Below are positions 21,901-29,400 of a stretch of DNA of 64,000 nt, piece after piece. Both the position numbers and the translations under genes were made by a program. Under the pieces are notes generated by a model. It saw nothing but the letters and a program-made list of their open reading frames with translations. It searched no databases and was not told where the DNA came from. Source of the stretch: Tenacibaculum agarivorans (GTDB lineage: Bacteria > Bacteroidota > Bacteroidia > Flavobacteriales > Flavobacteriaceae); contig NZ_MSMP01000027.1 in NCBI RefSeq assembly GCF_001936575.1, positions 1 to 64,000 of the forward strand. The letters run 5' to 3'. Within the stretch, counting starts at the first letter, position 1; each line of letters starts with the position of its first letter.

Positions 21901-23292
21901 GTTATAACTCCTGGTAATTTAGCTTATGTTATATATACTTCAGGAAGTACAGGTAAACCAAAAGGAGTACTTATAGAGCACATAAATGTTGTTCGATTAT
22001 TTGAGAACGATGCAGCCTTATATGATTTTGGTTCAGAAGATGTTTGGACCTTATTCCATTCTTTTTGCTTCGATTTTTCTGTTTGGGAAATGTATGGAGC
22101 ACTATTATTCGGAGGTCGTTTAGTAGTGGTTCCTAAAAGAGTAACAAAAGATATGACTTCTTTTACAGAGTTGTTAGTTAATGAAGGAGTTACCGTTTTA
22201 AATCAAACACCAAGCTCATTCTATACATTACAGGAAGAATTTTTGTCATCAAATAGAAATTCTGCTATACGATATGTAATTTTTGGAGGAGAAGCATTAA
22301 ACCCAACATATTTAAAAGGTTGGAAAGAGACTTACCCAGATTGTAAACTGATCAATATGTATGGTATTACTGAAACTACTGTACACGTTACCTACAAAGA
22401 AATTACAGCTACTGAGATTGCAAACCCAGTAAGTACTATTGGAACTGCAATACCAACATTAAGTTGTTATATAGTAGATAATTATATGAATTTAGTCCCA
22501 CAAGGAGTTATTGGTGAATTGTGTGTTGGTGGGGCAGGAGTTGCAAGAGGTTATCTAAATAGACAAGAATTAACCGATGAACGTTTTGTTTCAAATCCAT
22601 TTAATAATAATGAAGAAGCTCGATTATATAAATCAGGAGATTTAGGACGCTGGCTACCAGATGGTACTATAGAGTATATTGGTAGAAAAGATCATCAAGT
22701 TAAAATCCGTGGTTATCGTATCGAATTAGGAGAAATAGAAAGCACATTATTAGCTGTAGATACTGTACACCATTGTTGTGTATTAGCAAAAGAAGATGCA
22801 AGTGGTACTAACCGATTAATAGGATATGTAGTTGTAGAAGGAGAATTAGATAAAGAAGTATTACAAGAAAAACTTAGAGAGAGTTTACCGGAATACATGA
22901 TTCCTATGATATGGGTAGCACTAGATACAATACCATTAACTTCTAATGGTAAGTTAGATAGAAAAGCTTTACCAGAGCCAGATGGAACGCTATTGTCAAC
23001 AAGAGAGTATGTGGCGCCACGTAATGAAATAGAAGAGCAATTAGTTGCAATTTGGCAAGAATTGTTAGGAGTAGATAAAATTGGAGTTTATGACAACTTC
23101 TTTGAATTAGGAGGCCATAGTTTACTAGCTACTCGTTTAGTTTCAATGGTAAACAAAGCATTAGACATAAAAATTGAAATAGTAGACATTTTCGAATTCG
23201 ATTGTATAGAACAGTTGGCAAATTATATTGGGGTAATTTCTCTAAATAAAATTGAAGACGAAGATGAATACGTAACCACTATTAGTTTATAA
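3742..23292 (+). CDS. NRPS gene 2, six modules (Ile-B-Leu-B-Leu-Thr predicted)
   Basis: A 6516-residue peptide synthetase starting at ATG 29 bp after gene 1. Domains (approximate residues): TubC-like docking 1-55; LCL condensation 75-510 (HHIASDG); A1 517-1030; PCP1 Ser1076; E/C1 1120-1590; A2 1592-2110; PCP2 Ser2158; E/C2 2197-2672; A3 2673-3184; PCP3 Ser3230; E/C3 3270-3750; A4 3752-4264; PCP4 Ser4312; E/C4 4352-4830; A5 4832-5323; PCP5 Ser5372; E/C5 5412-5892; A6 5894-6403; PCP6 Ser6460; acidic tail to 6516. Pocket residues read against GrsA: A1 D-G-Y-F-L-G-V-T-Y (Ile-like); A2 and A4 D-I-W-Q-L-T-A-D-D (possibly basic); A3 and A5 D-A-W-Y-L-G-N-V-V (Leu); A6 D-F-W-N-I-G-M-V-H (the Thr code). 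Five E/C domains make residues 1-5 D; Thr meets an LCL domain in gene 3 and stays L. Modules 2-3 and 4-5 look like a duplicated pair. No methyltransferase or reductase domain was seen. Confidence 0.97.
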   Translation: MDIISFFHRLDKEGIKLVLKNDSLKIQAKTEIKPEIIKELKSNKQLIIDHLKAYEDEGAADGQQLQKITAYNKESLDRIPLSFNQERLWFLDQLNGSNEYHMPTVIRLEGALNITVLEEVLQTIVSRHEVLRTNILSDEGLGYQEIMEADSWSLDLVEGVSEESLTESLVNYINAPFNVATDYKLRSCLYDLGNEKYVLACVFHHIASDGWSKGILVNEFIALYSALQAGKEIELPELTLQYSDYAIWQRKHIEGEILDNQLAYWEKKLKDISTLTLPINYKRTTVTSKEGANVILNLDQKLRDDLQAVCKKEGVTLFMLLLSVFKVLLSRYSGQEDICVGTPVANRTQADLEGMIGFFVNTLVLRSDVSGNPSFRELLNRIKSTTLEGYDNQLVPFEKVVDKVLVDRDMSTTPLFQVMFALQNTSSSSLIAEEGTAVDLGGVEISGYSFEGKTSKFDLTLDISENDLGIVMDMEYRTALFDKAAIEQLLAHYKNLLLAIVDNITQPIAALPILNPEEETQLLEVFNDTSFEYTKGLTIVDLFKEQVVKTPEAYALSYKGDTLTYKELDACSNQLAHYLVSKGVKTNSSVGILFDRSFDMVISMLGVLKAGCYYVPIDASLPSNRLSHILQDAEICYVLYTEDYLLPKVPVSNDITTLLLKDAQVYETSEKVVDRSEQSIAYVMYTSGTTGVPKGICITDTNIITLVNNPSSAIAIRNSDRVLQWSNYAFDGSTYEIFGTLLNGATLYFIDSEVASDAQALSQVIHKEELSVIFITTALFNSLAEYNLSLLSSLRLLLFGGEKVSVAPVRKMLVGLGAEKILHVYGPTETTTYASCEVISEIKTNVITIPIGKPLSNTKFYVLDQYQNVLPIGAIGELCISGSGVAKGYLNREELTNQKFIENPFVKEERLYKTGDLVRWLPEGKIEFVGRKDTQVKIRGYRIELGEIENALSKLTAIHQSCVLVKEDTNGNKRLVGYVVTDGEFDKKVIQSELKESIPEYMIPGIWIELEELPLTSNGKLDKKSLPEPNIAYLSTAEYIAPRNNTEKQLAIVWQELLGVEKIGIHDNFFELGGHSLLVIQLIAQLQKIDFYIQVKDIFSNSTIASLSEKVSSEAPLYEVPANGITTATERILPKMLPLVELTQEEIDKIVGEISGGVANIQDIYPLSPLQEGMYFHYLMSDKSEGDPYVLSNLLVFVDKEKRTSFVEALEFVMNRHDVLRTCVLSDGLPSAVQVVLREVKLSVEHLVFDESKDVLSELKVLSAPGGQWMDVSKAPLMHLKSADDEEQEYYFLWITHHHVLFDHVGLEKIIEEIASYTSGETANLPEPVLYREFIAHTLHLQATNDSASYFKELLGEISEPTYPFDVSDVQGSGNNVKESIINISEELSAKIRSVSTTLGISPGVLFHAAYAIVVGRCSNKEYALFGSLLSGRLQGSTGAADSLGLFINTLPFFIRLEGSVKEYILAVKNALGSLLSYEQTPLASVQGWSGVANDMPLFSALLNFRHSPEATEEEINEDTVDLGFNLIEAHERTNYPFSLDVDDYGMGFGLKAQVDERLNADHLLAHTIAAITGLVEGVENESNVAQITILSEEEETQILEDFNANKVAYRLDKTVVNLFEEQAEKNPDAIALVFEEAIVTYKELDERSNQLAHYLVALGVQEDDLIGVCLERGFEMIIAILGILKSGGAYVPMKPDFPKDRISSILEDTACHLLITDIASKSALATFTTVNLIVVDDISLFESEYPVTSLDISYNPNALAYVIYTSGSTGVPKGAMIEHAGLLNHSLIMIDELKMTNESVIAFTAPFTFDISVWQMLSGLLCGGCVAIYNEDMILNIDEFQASLFENKVSHLQLVPSYVSTLLDTENTAEGLSNLAYFLVTGEAATKSLLDKWFSLYPSIPVVNAYGPAEAADDITLHIMEESPNGIVVPIGKPVANMELYVVDQSDNLCPIGVVGELWTSGVGVGRGYLNREELTKEKFITNPFKPEGGRLYKTGDLGRWLPDGTLEFVGRSDDQVKIRGYRIELGEIENALSVVSGVQQSCVLAKKDTNGINHLVGYVVVEGELDKELIQEELKASLPDYMVPIIWIALEEMPLTANGKLDKKALPELDGAMLSTKAYVAPRNEKEEKVAAIWEKLFNVAEVGVHDSFFELGGNSLLVIKLISKLQNIGFNIGVRDVFSNPTVAGISDNLLSAASIYQVPPNGITVDTTHIVPEMVPLVDFEQEDLDKVIANIEGGVSNIEDMYPLSPLQEGIYFHHLMSTKEEGDPYVLPHILSFSDKEKRTLFIDTLQFIVNRHDVLRTSVLSEGLPKAVQVVHREAQLSLEELVIDEVDDVLSELKRLHAPGTLWMDVSQPPLMKLKFVDDLKNDNYYLVLLEHHLMFDHIGVEKVVSEVEMCLLGKQAKLPEPVLYRDFIGHVLHLQATNDSELYFKNLYTDIEEPTYPYDLLDVRGSGLAIEESDIILSEELSKELREVSTKLRMSPAVLFHAAYGLVVGKCSNKEYAIFGSLFSGRLQGSLGVEDSLGMFINTLPFLVQLKGSISEYVHSVKEHLNGLLAYEQTPLSSIQSWTEIPNEAPMFSALLNFRHANLSESEEGITEPIDLGVTLLSSEERTNYPFTLSVDDYGDVFGLIAQIHESVPADRIISYMQEALEQLLEGLQSEQKELTDIVIASEKETKQLLTTFNATQQDYILDKTVVDVFEEQVQQSPTAIAVCFEGKTITYKELDQRANQVAHYLREKGIQPDAFVGICMDRSLELIVAILGVLKSGGAYIPIDPTYPEDRINYMLTDAGINLVLSSTNSSEVITKKEGQTIVCLDSNWATIAKYPKTRLSNVIQPNNLAYVIYTSGSTGKPKGVLVEHQNLLHLCYWHQAAFSVTSTSRGTLFAGVGFDASVWELFPYLLIGASIYPIAGENRYDLQWLSQFLNDNEITHAYIPTLLCEHFIDAEVSLPNTTILTGGDALSLPKQTALNIYNNYGPTEGTVVATSCKLIPENLINEKPSIGKPIDNTQVYIVDSAMNLSPMGVVGELCIGGSGVARGYLNREELTNEKFINNPFVVGDRLYKTGDLARWLPNGNIEFIGRKDAQVKIRGYRIELGEIENALSNLSSISQSCVLAKEDTKGNKHLVGYVVTENDFNKEATQAALKESLPDYMVPSIWVKLEEMPLTSNGKLNRKALPEPETSALSTQNYVAPRNETEAQIVAIWQEILGVEKVGIYDDFFELGGHSLLIVQLISRLQKISFYIEIKEIFTGATVAEIGEKLATENFVYKVPANGITLETDYITPEMLPLLADFTQENIDTIVTQVNGGVANIQDIYPLSPLQEGMYFHHLMSDKEEGDPYVLPNLLSFPSLEKRSLFIEALQFVVNRHDVLRTCILSKGLPQAVQVVVRKAALSVEKLAINPTADIQSELKRLIAPGSNWVDVSKAPILELKSADDIANDQYYLFVNQHHMVFDHVGLEIILSEIVTYISGQVETLQTPVLYRDFIGHVLHLQNENSSEQYFKELLGNIDESTYPFGLSNVQGNGTAVKAANIALPDDVTKKIRKVSVDLGISPAVLFHAAYGLVVGKCSNKEYAIFGSLFSGRLQGTLGAADSLGLFINTLPFLVEFKGSTLAYVQQVKERLGALLPYEQTPLSRVHGWSGISNEVPLFSALLNFRHSHIETELKTENDEELIDLEMEVISGEEQTNYPFSMDVDDYGIGFGLKVQVDGSISADSILSYMVEAITGLLAGIENGVNVANLEIVPAEEKTLVLKDFNAAEADYPLDKTVIDLFTVQVEKNPNATAAIFEETTISYKELDQCSNQLAHCLVKQGIQQDDLVGICLERGLDMLVGVLGILKSGAAYVPMKPDFPADRISHILEDTKCKILVTDTSSKSVATSFEIVNVITIDDNSLIDYPVTELAISYNPSALAYVIYTSGSTGVPKGAMIEHAGLLNHLLIMVDELKMTNESVVAFTAPFTFDISVWQLLSGLLSGGCIAIYSEDQILQIDDFQTSLFENKVSHLQLVPSYVSSLIESGKVVKGLSNLTYFLVTGEATTKSLLDKWFSLYPEIPVVNAYGPAEAADDITLHIMHESPNGAVVPIGKPVANMDVYVVDQFNNLCPIGVVGELWTSGIGVGRGYLNREELTEEKFIANPFTEKEERLYKTGDLGRWLPDGTLEFVGRSDDQVKIRGYRIELGEIENALSVVSGIQNSCVLAKKDTNNIYRLVGYVVVENTFDKEFIQKELKQRLPDYMIPMIWVELEEMPLTANGKLDKKALPEPDKSALTTKVYVAPRTENEEKIAIVWEKLFGMQVGIYDNFFELGGNSLLVIKLISNLQHVGFNVGVKQVFSNPTVAGISENLLTSSSIYQVPPNGITTDTTRIIPEMVPLVDFEQEDLDKIAANIEGGVSNIEDIYPLSPLQGGIYFHHLMSNKEVGDPYVLSHLLSFSNTERRVAFVDALQYIVNRHDILRTCALSEGLPSAVQVVLRKAELFVEHLELDPAKDVMAELERLTEPGTLWMDVTKPPLMRLQAVDDVENDNYYLILLEHHLMFDHIGVEKVVAEVEMCLLGQYDRLPEPVLYRNFIGHTLHQQATNDSEAYFKNLYGDIEEPTHPFELSDVRGEGTEIKEAEIVLPTAFSKQLREVSTKLGMTPAVLFHAAYGIVVGKCSNKDYAIFGSLFSGRLQGSIGVEGSLGMFINTLPFLVEFTGSIAEYVNAVKDHLSGLLPYEQTPLSSIQGWSNISNDVPLFSALLNFRHTYDSSMKAEVEENEIIDLGISVLDSKERSNYPFTISVDDFGVDFGLTAQIDERIDASRVLGYMQETLEELLKGLQSDKEISVTSLRMLGKEETALLETFNATSITYPEHETVVSLFADQVDKVPENTAVVYEDVVLSYRELDELSNQLAHYVLANYKLDAEHPVGVVLERSDWLIVSYLAILKTGSCYVPIDTAYPEERKEYIIADSGSSLIIDNLFLETFKQNREKYTTQTPEVTVQSNDLAYIIYTSGSTGKPKGVLIEHGNLAHLCFWHQSEYEVTKSSKGSLFAGIGFDASVWEIYPYLISGASLYPVSENIRYDLNLFSTFLNTNAITHAYIPTLLCERFVEEDISLPNTTILTGGDALKLTKATNLTIYNNYGPTETTVVATSCQVTPSNSAISKPPIGKPIHNAQIYILNETNELLPVGIVGELCIGGKGVGRGYLNNEELTNEKFIDNPFKAGDRIYKTGDLAKWLPDGNIEFIGRKDYQVKIRGYRIELGEIEAALSNIPAIQQCCVLAKEDEKGNNRLVSYVVVSENFNKEQIQTNLKESLPDYMVPNVWITLEEMPLTASGKLDRKALPEPDITSLSSKVYVAPKTEIEKQLVTVWEQLLGVDKIGLNDDFFELGGHSLLVVQMISRLQKLGYHIEVKDIFTDATVVGISKKLASGTSIYKVPANGITEGIDRIVPEMLPLLDGFTQEHIDTIVDQVQGGVANIQDMYPLSPLQEGIYFHHLMSDKTQGDPYVLPNLLSFANQEKRTLFIEALQFVVNRHDVLRTLVLSEGLPNAVQIVVKEAQLAIETLTFEPSVEIASELQGLIGPGKNWMDLSKAPTLELKIADDPTNGNYYLIVNQHHLIFDHVGLEMVISEIVTYVSGNASNLPEPVLYRDFIGHVMHLQTDNNSEIYFKELLEDIQEPSYPFELSSIRGNNSVIKDAEIILSEEITKEIREVSVQLGISPAVLFHAAYGVIVARCSGKEYAVFGSLFSGRLQGSLGAADSLGLFINTLPFLVELKGNVLAYIQEVKQRLADLLAHEQTPLAKVHSWSGIANDVPLFSALFNFRHSHIPTEEEVENPNGIDLEMEVMSGDERTNYPFGLYVDDYGFGFGLTVQVDETIDPNRVLGYMQETITELLEAVKSEKEVAVSSIAMVSEEEKLELLETFNTADVNYPKDKTLVDLFTEQVQKTPNAIAVVYEGVEITYKELDKKSNQLARYLREKGVQPDTLVGICIDRSLEMLVGILGILKSGGAYVPVDPDYPQDRIDYILNDANINLVISNEASQKVLKETKSLTIVLLDTDWSVITEFSTRKLSKVITPGNLAYVIYTSGSTGKPKGVLIEHINVVRLFENDAALYDFGSEDVWTLFHSFCFDFSVWEMYGALLFGGRLVVVPKRVTKDMTSFTELLVNEGVTVLNQTPSSFYTLQEEFLSSNRNSAIRYVIFGGEALNPTYLKGWKETYPDCKLINMYGITETTVHVTYKEITATEIANPVSTIGTAIPTLSCYIVDNYMNLVPQGVIGELCVGGAGVARGYLNRQELTDERFVSNPFNNNEEARLYKSGDLGRWLPDGTIEYIGRKDHQVKIRGYRIELGEIESTLLAVDTVHHCCVLAKEDASGTNRLIGYVVVEGELDKEVLQEKLRESLPEYMIPMIWVALDTIPLTSNGKLDRKALPEPDGTLLSTREYVAPRNEIEEQLVAIWQELLGVDKIGVYDNFFELGGHSLLATRLVSMVNKALDIKIEIVDIFEFDCIEQLANYIGVISLNKIEDEDEYVTTISL
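8515..14994 (+). repeat. Two-module repeat unit, copy 1 (A-B, PCP, E/C, A-Leu, PCP, E/C)
   Basis: This span covers modules 2 and 3 of gene 2. It matches the next 6.4 kb in domain order, pocket codes and finer marks: PCP with GGNSLLVIKLIS, then E/C with EHHLMFDHIGVE, then a Leu A domain, a PCP with GGHSLL, and an E/C whose active site is preceded by NQ. The boundaries are approximate, and similarity is read mainly at protein level. Confidence 0.7.
14995..21420 (+). repeat. Two-module repeat unit, copy 2 (A-B, PCP, E/C, A-Leu, PCP, E/C)
   Basis: Modules 4 and 5 of gene 2, parallel to the preceding unit and nearly the same length (about 6.43 against 6.48 kb). It again has the rare GGNSL carrier motif after the B domain and EHHLMFDHIGVE in the first E/C. 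The N-terminal half of its Leu A domain is unlike copy 1 and resembles the Phe A domains of gene 4. Confidence 0.7.
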
Positions 23293-23490
23293 AAAAGAAT
23301 CAATCAATATCAACCAATGAACTTAGAAATTTTAGAAATACTAAGAGTATCTGAAAAAGAGGGTATTAAATTAGTATTGGAGGAAGGGAAATTAAGTATT
23401 AAATCGAAGAAAACTAGTATTGATTCGAATTTACTTCAGAAGATAAAAAATCAAAAAGAGGTTTTAATAAGTTATCTTCAAAAACATGAA
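23248..23490 (+). other. Docking junction gene 2 to gene 3
   Basis: Gene 2 ends EDEDEYVTTISL, which aligns with the gene 1 tail as acidic residues, Tyr, two residues, Asn/Thr, Ile, Glu/Ser, Ile/Leu. Gene 3 begins with a second TubC-like domain (KEGIKLVLEEGKLSI). The intergenic stretch also shares CAATCAA-like words with the gene 1-2 gap. Confidence 0.7.
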
Positions 23491-26400
23491 AAAGGTAGCA
23501 GCCAAATAGGATCAGAAGGAAATATTGTTGCATTCGATAGAACTGAATTAACTCACATCCCACTATCGTTTAACCAAGAAAGATTATGGTTTTTAGATCA
23601 GTTGCAGGGGAGTAGTGAAGAATATCATATACCTGCAGTTATCCGTTTAGAAGGAGCATTAAATATTTCAGTTTTAGAACAAGCTTTAAAGACAATTGTT
23701 GATCGTCATGAAGTTTTAAGAACTAATATCTTATCGAAAGAAGGTGTCGGTTACCAAGAAATTATAGAGGCTAAAGATTGGTGTTTAGATAAAAGTAAGG
23801 TTACAGGAGAAGAAGAATTATCTAAGGTATTACAAAACTATCTTACTGTTCCTTTTGATTTATCTAAAGATTATAAGTTAAGAGCATGTTTATATGATTT
23901 AGGAGAAGATAAATACGTATTAGCTTGCGTATTTCATCACATTGCTAGTGATGGTTGGTCTGAGAATATCTTAACAAATGAATTTGTAGAATTATATAGT
24001 GCTTTACAATCAAATAGAGCAATAATATTACCTGAGTTAAGTCTACAATATATTGATTATGCGATTTGGCAACGTAAATATTTTGAAGGAGACCTTTTAG
24101 AGGCTCAATTAAGTTATTGGGAGCAAAAATTAGCAGGAGTAAATACTTTAGCATTACCGTTAGATTACACTCGACCTCCAATGCAGAGTAATGCTGGGTC
24201 GGATGTATCTTTAACTTTAGATGAAAAATTAACGCAATCGTTAAAAGATATATGTCAGCAAGAAGGCGTAACAATGCCAATGTTGTTATTATCTGCATTT
24301 AAATTATTATTATCACGTTACAGTGGACAAGAAGATATTTGTGTAGGAACATCAATAGCAAACCGAACCCAATCTGAACTAGAAGGAATGATCGGTTTCT
24401 TTGTAAATACATTAGCATTGCGTACTGATTTAAGCGGTAATCCTACTTTCACAGAGTTTTTAGCAAGAGTAAAAACAACAACCTTAGAAGGATATAAGCA
24501 TCAACAAACGCCGTTCGAAAAAATTGTAGATAGAGTTGTTACTACACGTGATATGAGTAGTACACCTTTATTTCAAGTGATGTTTGATTATCATAATGAG
24601 GGATCAATTCTAGAAGAAGCAAATGCAGATACAGATGAAAGTTTAGATCTAGGAAATTTAAATATCTCAGAGTATGAATATACGAATACTTCTGCTCAAT
24701 TTGATCTCACATTAAACGTTTCCGAAGAAGACCTAGTTATTATTCTGAATCTGAACTACTGTTCCGACTTATTTAAACAAGTTACAATAGGAAGAATACT
24801 AGCACATTATAAAGAATTGCTGTTGAGTATTGTGAGTAATGTCGACCAGCCTATTGGAAACTTATCAATGCTTACTCCACAAGAAAATGTACTATTGTTG
24901 GAAGAATTTAATGCAAGTACTGTCGATTATCCTTTAGATAAAACAGTAATGGATTTATTTTCAGATCAAGTACAAAAATCACCTAACGCTGTAGCGGCTA
25001 TTTTTGAAGGAGAAGAGTTAACTTACTCAGAGTTAGATAAACGCTCAAACTCATTAGCATACTATTTAATAACACAAGGAGTACAACCTAATGATTTAGT
25101 TGGAGTTTGTTTAAATAGAGGTTTTGATATGCTAATTGCTGTTTTAGGAGTTTTAAAATCAGGAGCAGCATATGTGCCAATAAAACCAGATTTTCCAACA
25201 GACCGTGTGGCTCATCTTATAGAAGACACATCATGCAAGTTAGTTATAACAAATAGTTCAAGTACAGACGTATTAATTCCATTTAATACTATTGAGTTAG
25301 TTAATCTAGATAAGACTTCTTTATTTACATCTAATAATACAGCTAAAGAGTTAGAATTAACTTATAGTTCGAATGCTTTAGCTTATATAATTTACACTTC
25401 AGGAAGTACAGGAGTACCAAAAGGAGCTATGATAGAGCACGCAGGTTTATTAAATCACTTGTTAATTATGATTGACGAGTTGAAAATGAACAATGAAAGC
25501 GTAATTGCCTTTACAGCTCCATTTACGTTCGACATTTCTGTATGGCAGTTGTTGAGCGCATTAGTATGTGGAGGTAGCGTTGCAATATATAGTGAAGATC
25601 GAATTTTAAATCTTAACGATTTTCAAGTATCATTAGAAGAGTACAAAGTAAGTCATTTGCAGTTAGTGCCTTCTTATATAGCAAGTCTATTAGAAAATGG
25701 AGTTGCGGTAAAAGGTTTATCAGGTTTAGCTTATTTTTTAGTAACGGGTGAAGCTGTAACAAAATCCTTATTAGATAAATGGTTCTCATTATATCCATCT
25801 GTTCCTGTAGTTAATGCTTACGGACCTGCTGAAGCTGCAGATGATATTACGCTACATATTATGCATGAACCTCCTCTTGGAGATTTAGTTCCAATAGGAA
25901 AACCAGTAGCAAATATGGATGTATATGTAGTAGATAGTTTTAATAATTTATGTCCGATAGGTGTAGTTGGAGAATTATGGACAAGCGGAATTGGTGTAGG
26001 TAGGGGTTATTTAAACAGAGAAGAGCTAACTAAGGAAAAATTTATAACAAATCCATTCAAAAATAATGGAGAACGTTTATATAAAACAGGTGATTTAGGA
26101 CGTTGGTTACCAGAAGGAATACTGGAGTTTGTAGGTCGTTCAGATGATCAGGTAAAGATTCGTGGTTATCGTATTGAATTAGGAGAGATAGAAAGTGTTC
26201 TTTCAAAAATTGAAGGCATACAAAACAGTTGCGTCTTAGCAAAAAAAGATGCCATAGGTACCAATCGTTTAGTTGGCTATGTAGTTGTAGAAAAAGAATT
26301 GAATAAACAAAAAATTCAAGAAAGCCTAAAAGCAAGTTTACCAGATTATATGGTGCCTACAATTTGGGTTGAGCTGGGAGCAATGCCATTAACAGCAAAT

Positions 26401-29400
26401 GGAAAAATTGATAAAAAATCATTACCAGAACCCGATAGTTCGGAATTATCGAGTAGTGAATATGTAGCTCCAAGAAACGAGACGGAGGAACAATTAGTTA
26501 CTGTTTGGCAGGAATTATTAGCAATTGAAAAAATAGGAGTTTATGATGACTTCTTTGAATTGGGTGGACATAGTTTATTAGCAACTCGTTTAGTAGCTAT
26601 GATACGAACTAAAATGTCGATTGAGATTTTAATTCGCGATGTTTTTGAACACACAACAATTTCAGATTTAGGTCTACACATTTCAACACTGTCAGAAGGT
26701 GTATTACTTCCGCCAGTAATTGCACAAGAGCGTCCTAAACAAATTCCATTATCATTTAGTCAAGAAAGATTATGGTTTTTAGACGAATTGCAAGGCACTA
26801 ATGAATACCATGTGCCAATTGTTATTCGCTTAAATGGAGCATTAAATATAGCAGCATTAGAGCAATCGTTCAAAACAATTCTTGAGCGCCATGAAATATT
26901 GTGTACTAATATTGTATCTGAAGACGGATATGGATACCAAGAGATCGTAGCAGCAGATTCATGGTTTTTAGAACAAGAAACAACAACTACAGAAGCACTA
27001 GAAAAAAGTTTAGAAGCATATCTATCAACTCCTTTTAATTTAGAAAAAGACTATAAATTAAGAGCATGTCTTTACAATCTAGGAAACGAACAATATGTGT
27101 TAGCAGCAGTTCTTCATCATATTGCTAGTGATGGATGGTCAGAAGATATTTTAATAGGAGAGTTTTTAGCACTTTATGGTTCATTACAAGAAGGTAAAAC
27201 AATTGAACTACCAAAGTTAAATCTACAATATTCCGATTATGCTATATGGCAACGTAAATATATAGAAGGAACTGTTTTAGAGAATCAATTATCCTACTGG
27301 GAAGAAAAACTTAAAGGAGTAAGTAATTTACAACTTCCTCTAGATTATGAAAGGCCAGCAGTTCAGAGTATTGAAGGGGCTAGTACTTTTTTAGCATTGG
27401 ATGAAGATTTAACTACTTCGGTAAAAGAATTATGTCAGAAAGAAGGTGTAACATTATTCATGTTCCTACTATCAACTTTTAAAGTATTGTTATCTCGTTA
27501 CAGCGGACAAGAAGATATTTGTGTAGGTACTCCAATAGCTAATCGTACACAATCGGATCTTGAAGATATGATTGGATTTTTCGTTAACACACTAGCATTG
27601 CGAAGTGATTTAAGTGGAAATCCAAGATTTAGTGATGTATTAGCACAAGTAAAACAAACTACTTTAGAAGCTTATGATCATCAATTAACACCTTTTGAAA
27701 AAGTTGTAGATAAAGTAGTTGCGACTCGAGACATGAGTACAACTCCTTTGTTTCAAGTAATGTTTATGACCGAAAATACCTCAACAGATGTATCTGGTGA
27801 AAGCGGAAATGATATCGATTTTGGAGGTGTAGAAATATCAGAATATGAATTTGAAAATGTTACAGCAAAGTTCGATCTAACAATGAGCATTGCTGAGAGT
27901 AATTCTAATATTCTTTTAAACGTAAATTATTGTACAGCATTATTTGAAAAAACTACTATAGATAGAGTTTTAGTTCACTATAAAGAATTATTAAAAAGTA
28001 TAGTTCAAGATTGTAGGCAACCAATTGGTCACTTATCAATGCTTACAACAGCAGAGAAACAGCTATTCTTAAATGTGAATAATGAAACAGAAGTTATCTA
28101 TGCTAAAGATAAAACTGTTGTAGATGCATTTACAGAGCAGGTTTTAAAAACTCCAGAAGCAATTGCTTTAATTTACCAAAACCAGGAGTTAACTTTTGAG
28201 GAAGTAGATCAACGTTCTAACCAATTAGCTCATTATTTACAAGATGAAGGAGTACAGGCAAATACACTGGTAGGTATATGTATGGAACGTAGTTTAGAAA
28301 TGCTGGTGGGTATTTTAGGAGTTTTAAAATCAGGAGGTGCATATGTACCTATAGATCCGGCATACCCAGAAGATCGTATCGATTATATGCTGAAGGATGC
28401 TGAAATTAATCTAGTATTAGTTAATGAAGTTAACGAGCAAACAAAACGACTACAAGAGAAAGAGGATTTAATAATTACTTCCTTAGATCAAAATTGGAAA
28501 GATATTACTGCGTATACTAAAGATAGTTTAGGTGGAGTTGTAGCACCTAATAATTTAGCTTATGTAATTTACACATCAGGTAGTACAGGTAAACCTAAAG
28601 GAGTTCCAATTCGTCATAATAGTTTGATGAATTATATTTCAACCTGTAGTAATTTATATATAGGAGAAGAAATCTCAGGAAGTTATATGCATCTATCGAT
28701 GTCTTTTGATGCTTCAATGACAGAGATTTTTACTCCCTTAGTTAATGGTAAACTTTTAGTAATAAGTAGTACAAGTGGTTTAGAAGTTTTTAAAGACGAG
28801 AATTTAATAAAATACGCACCTTATAACTTTATAAAATTAACACCATCTCATCTAGAATTATTAGATCCTATTATAAGAGATACAGAAATTTTAGCACATC
28901 GATATGTGTTAGGAGGAGAAGCTTTACAGCTGAATCATTTATCTACTTTCGAGGAATTAAATATTTCAGCAACAATTATTAATGAATACGGTCCAACTGA
29001 AGCTACTGTAGGATGTACAACCTATACATTCAATACCTTAGATGAAAATTTACCTACACATAGTTACCCCATTGGAGTTCCAATGCCTAATATGCAACTA
29101 TATGTATTAGATAAGAATTTAAACTTAGTTCCAGAAGGTGTTACAGGAGAATTATGTATCGGAGGATTTGGTTTATCATCAGGATATTTACATAGAGAAG
29201 AACTGACTAAAGAAAAATTTATTGAGAATCCATTTGTAGCAGGAGATAAACTATACAAAACTGGAGATTTAGGGAAATGGCTACCTGATGGAAATTTAGA
29301 ATTTCTAGGAAGAAAAGATGATCAAGTAAAGATTAGAGGATATCGTATTGAACTAGGAGAGATAGAGAGTACCCTGTCAGAACTTCCATCTATAAACCAA

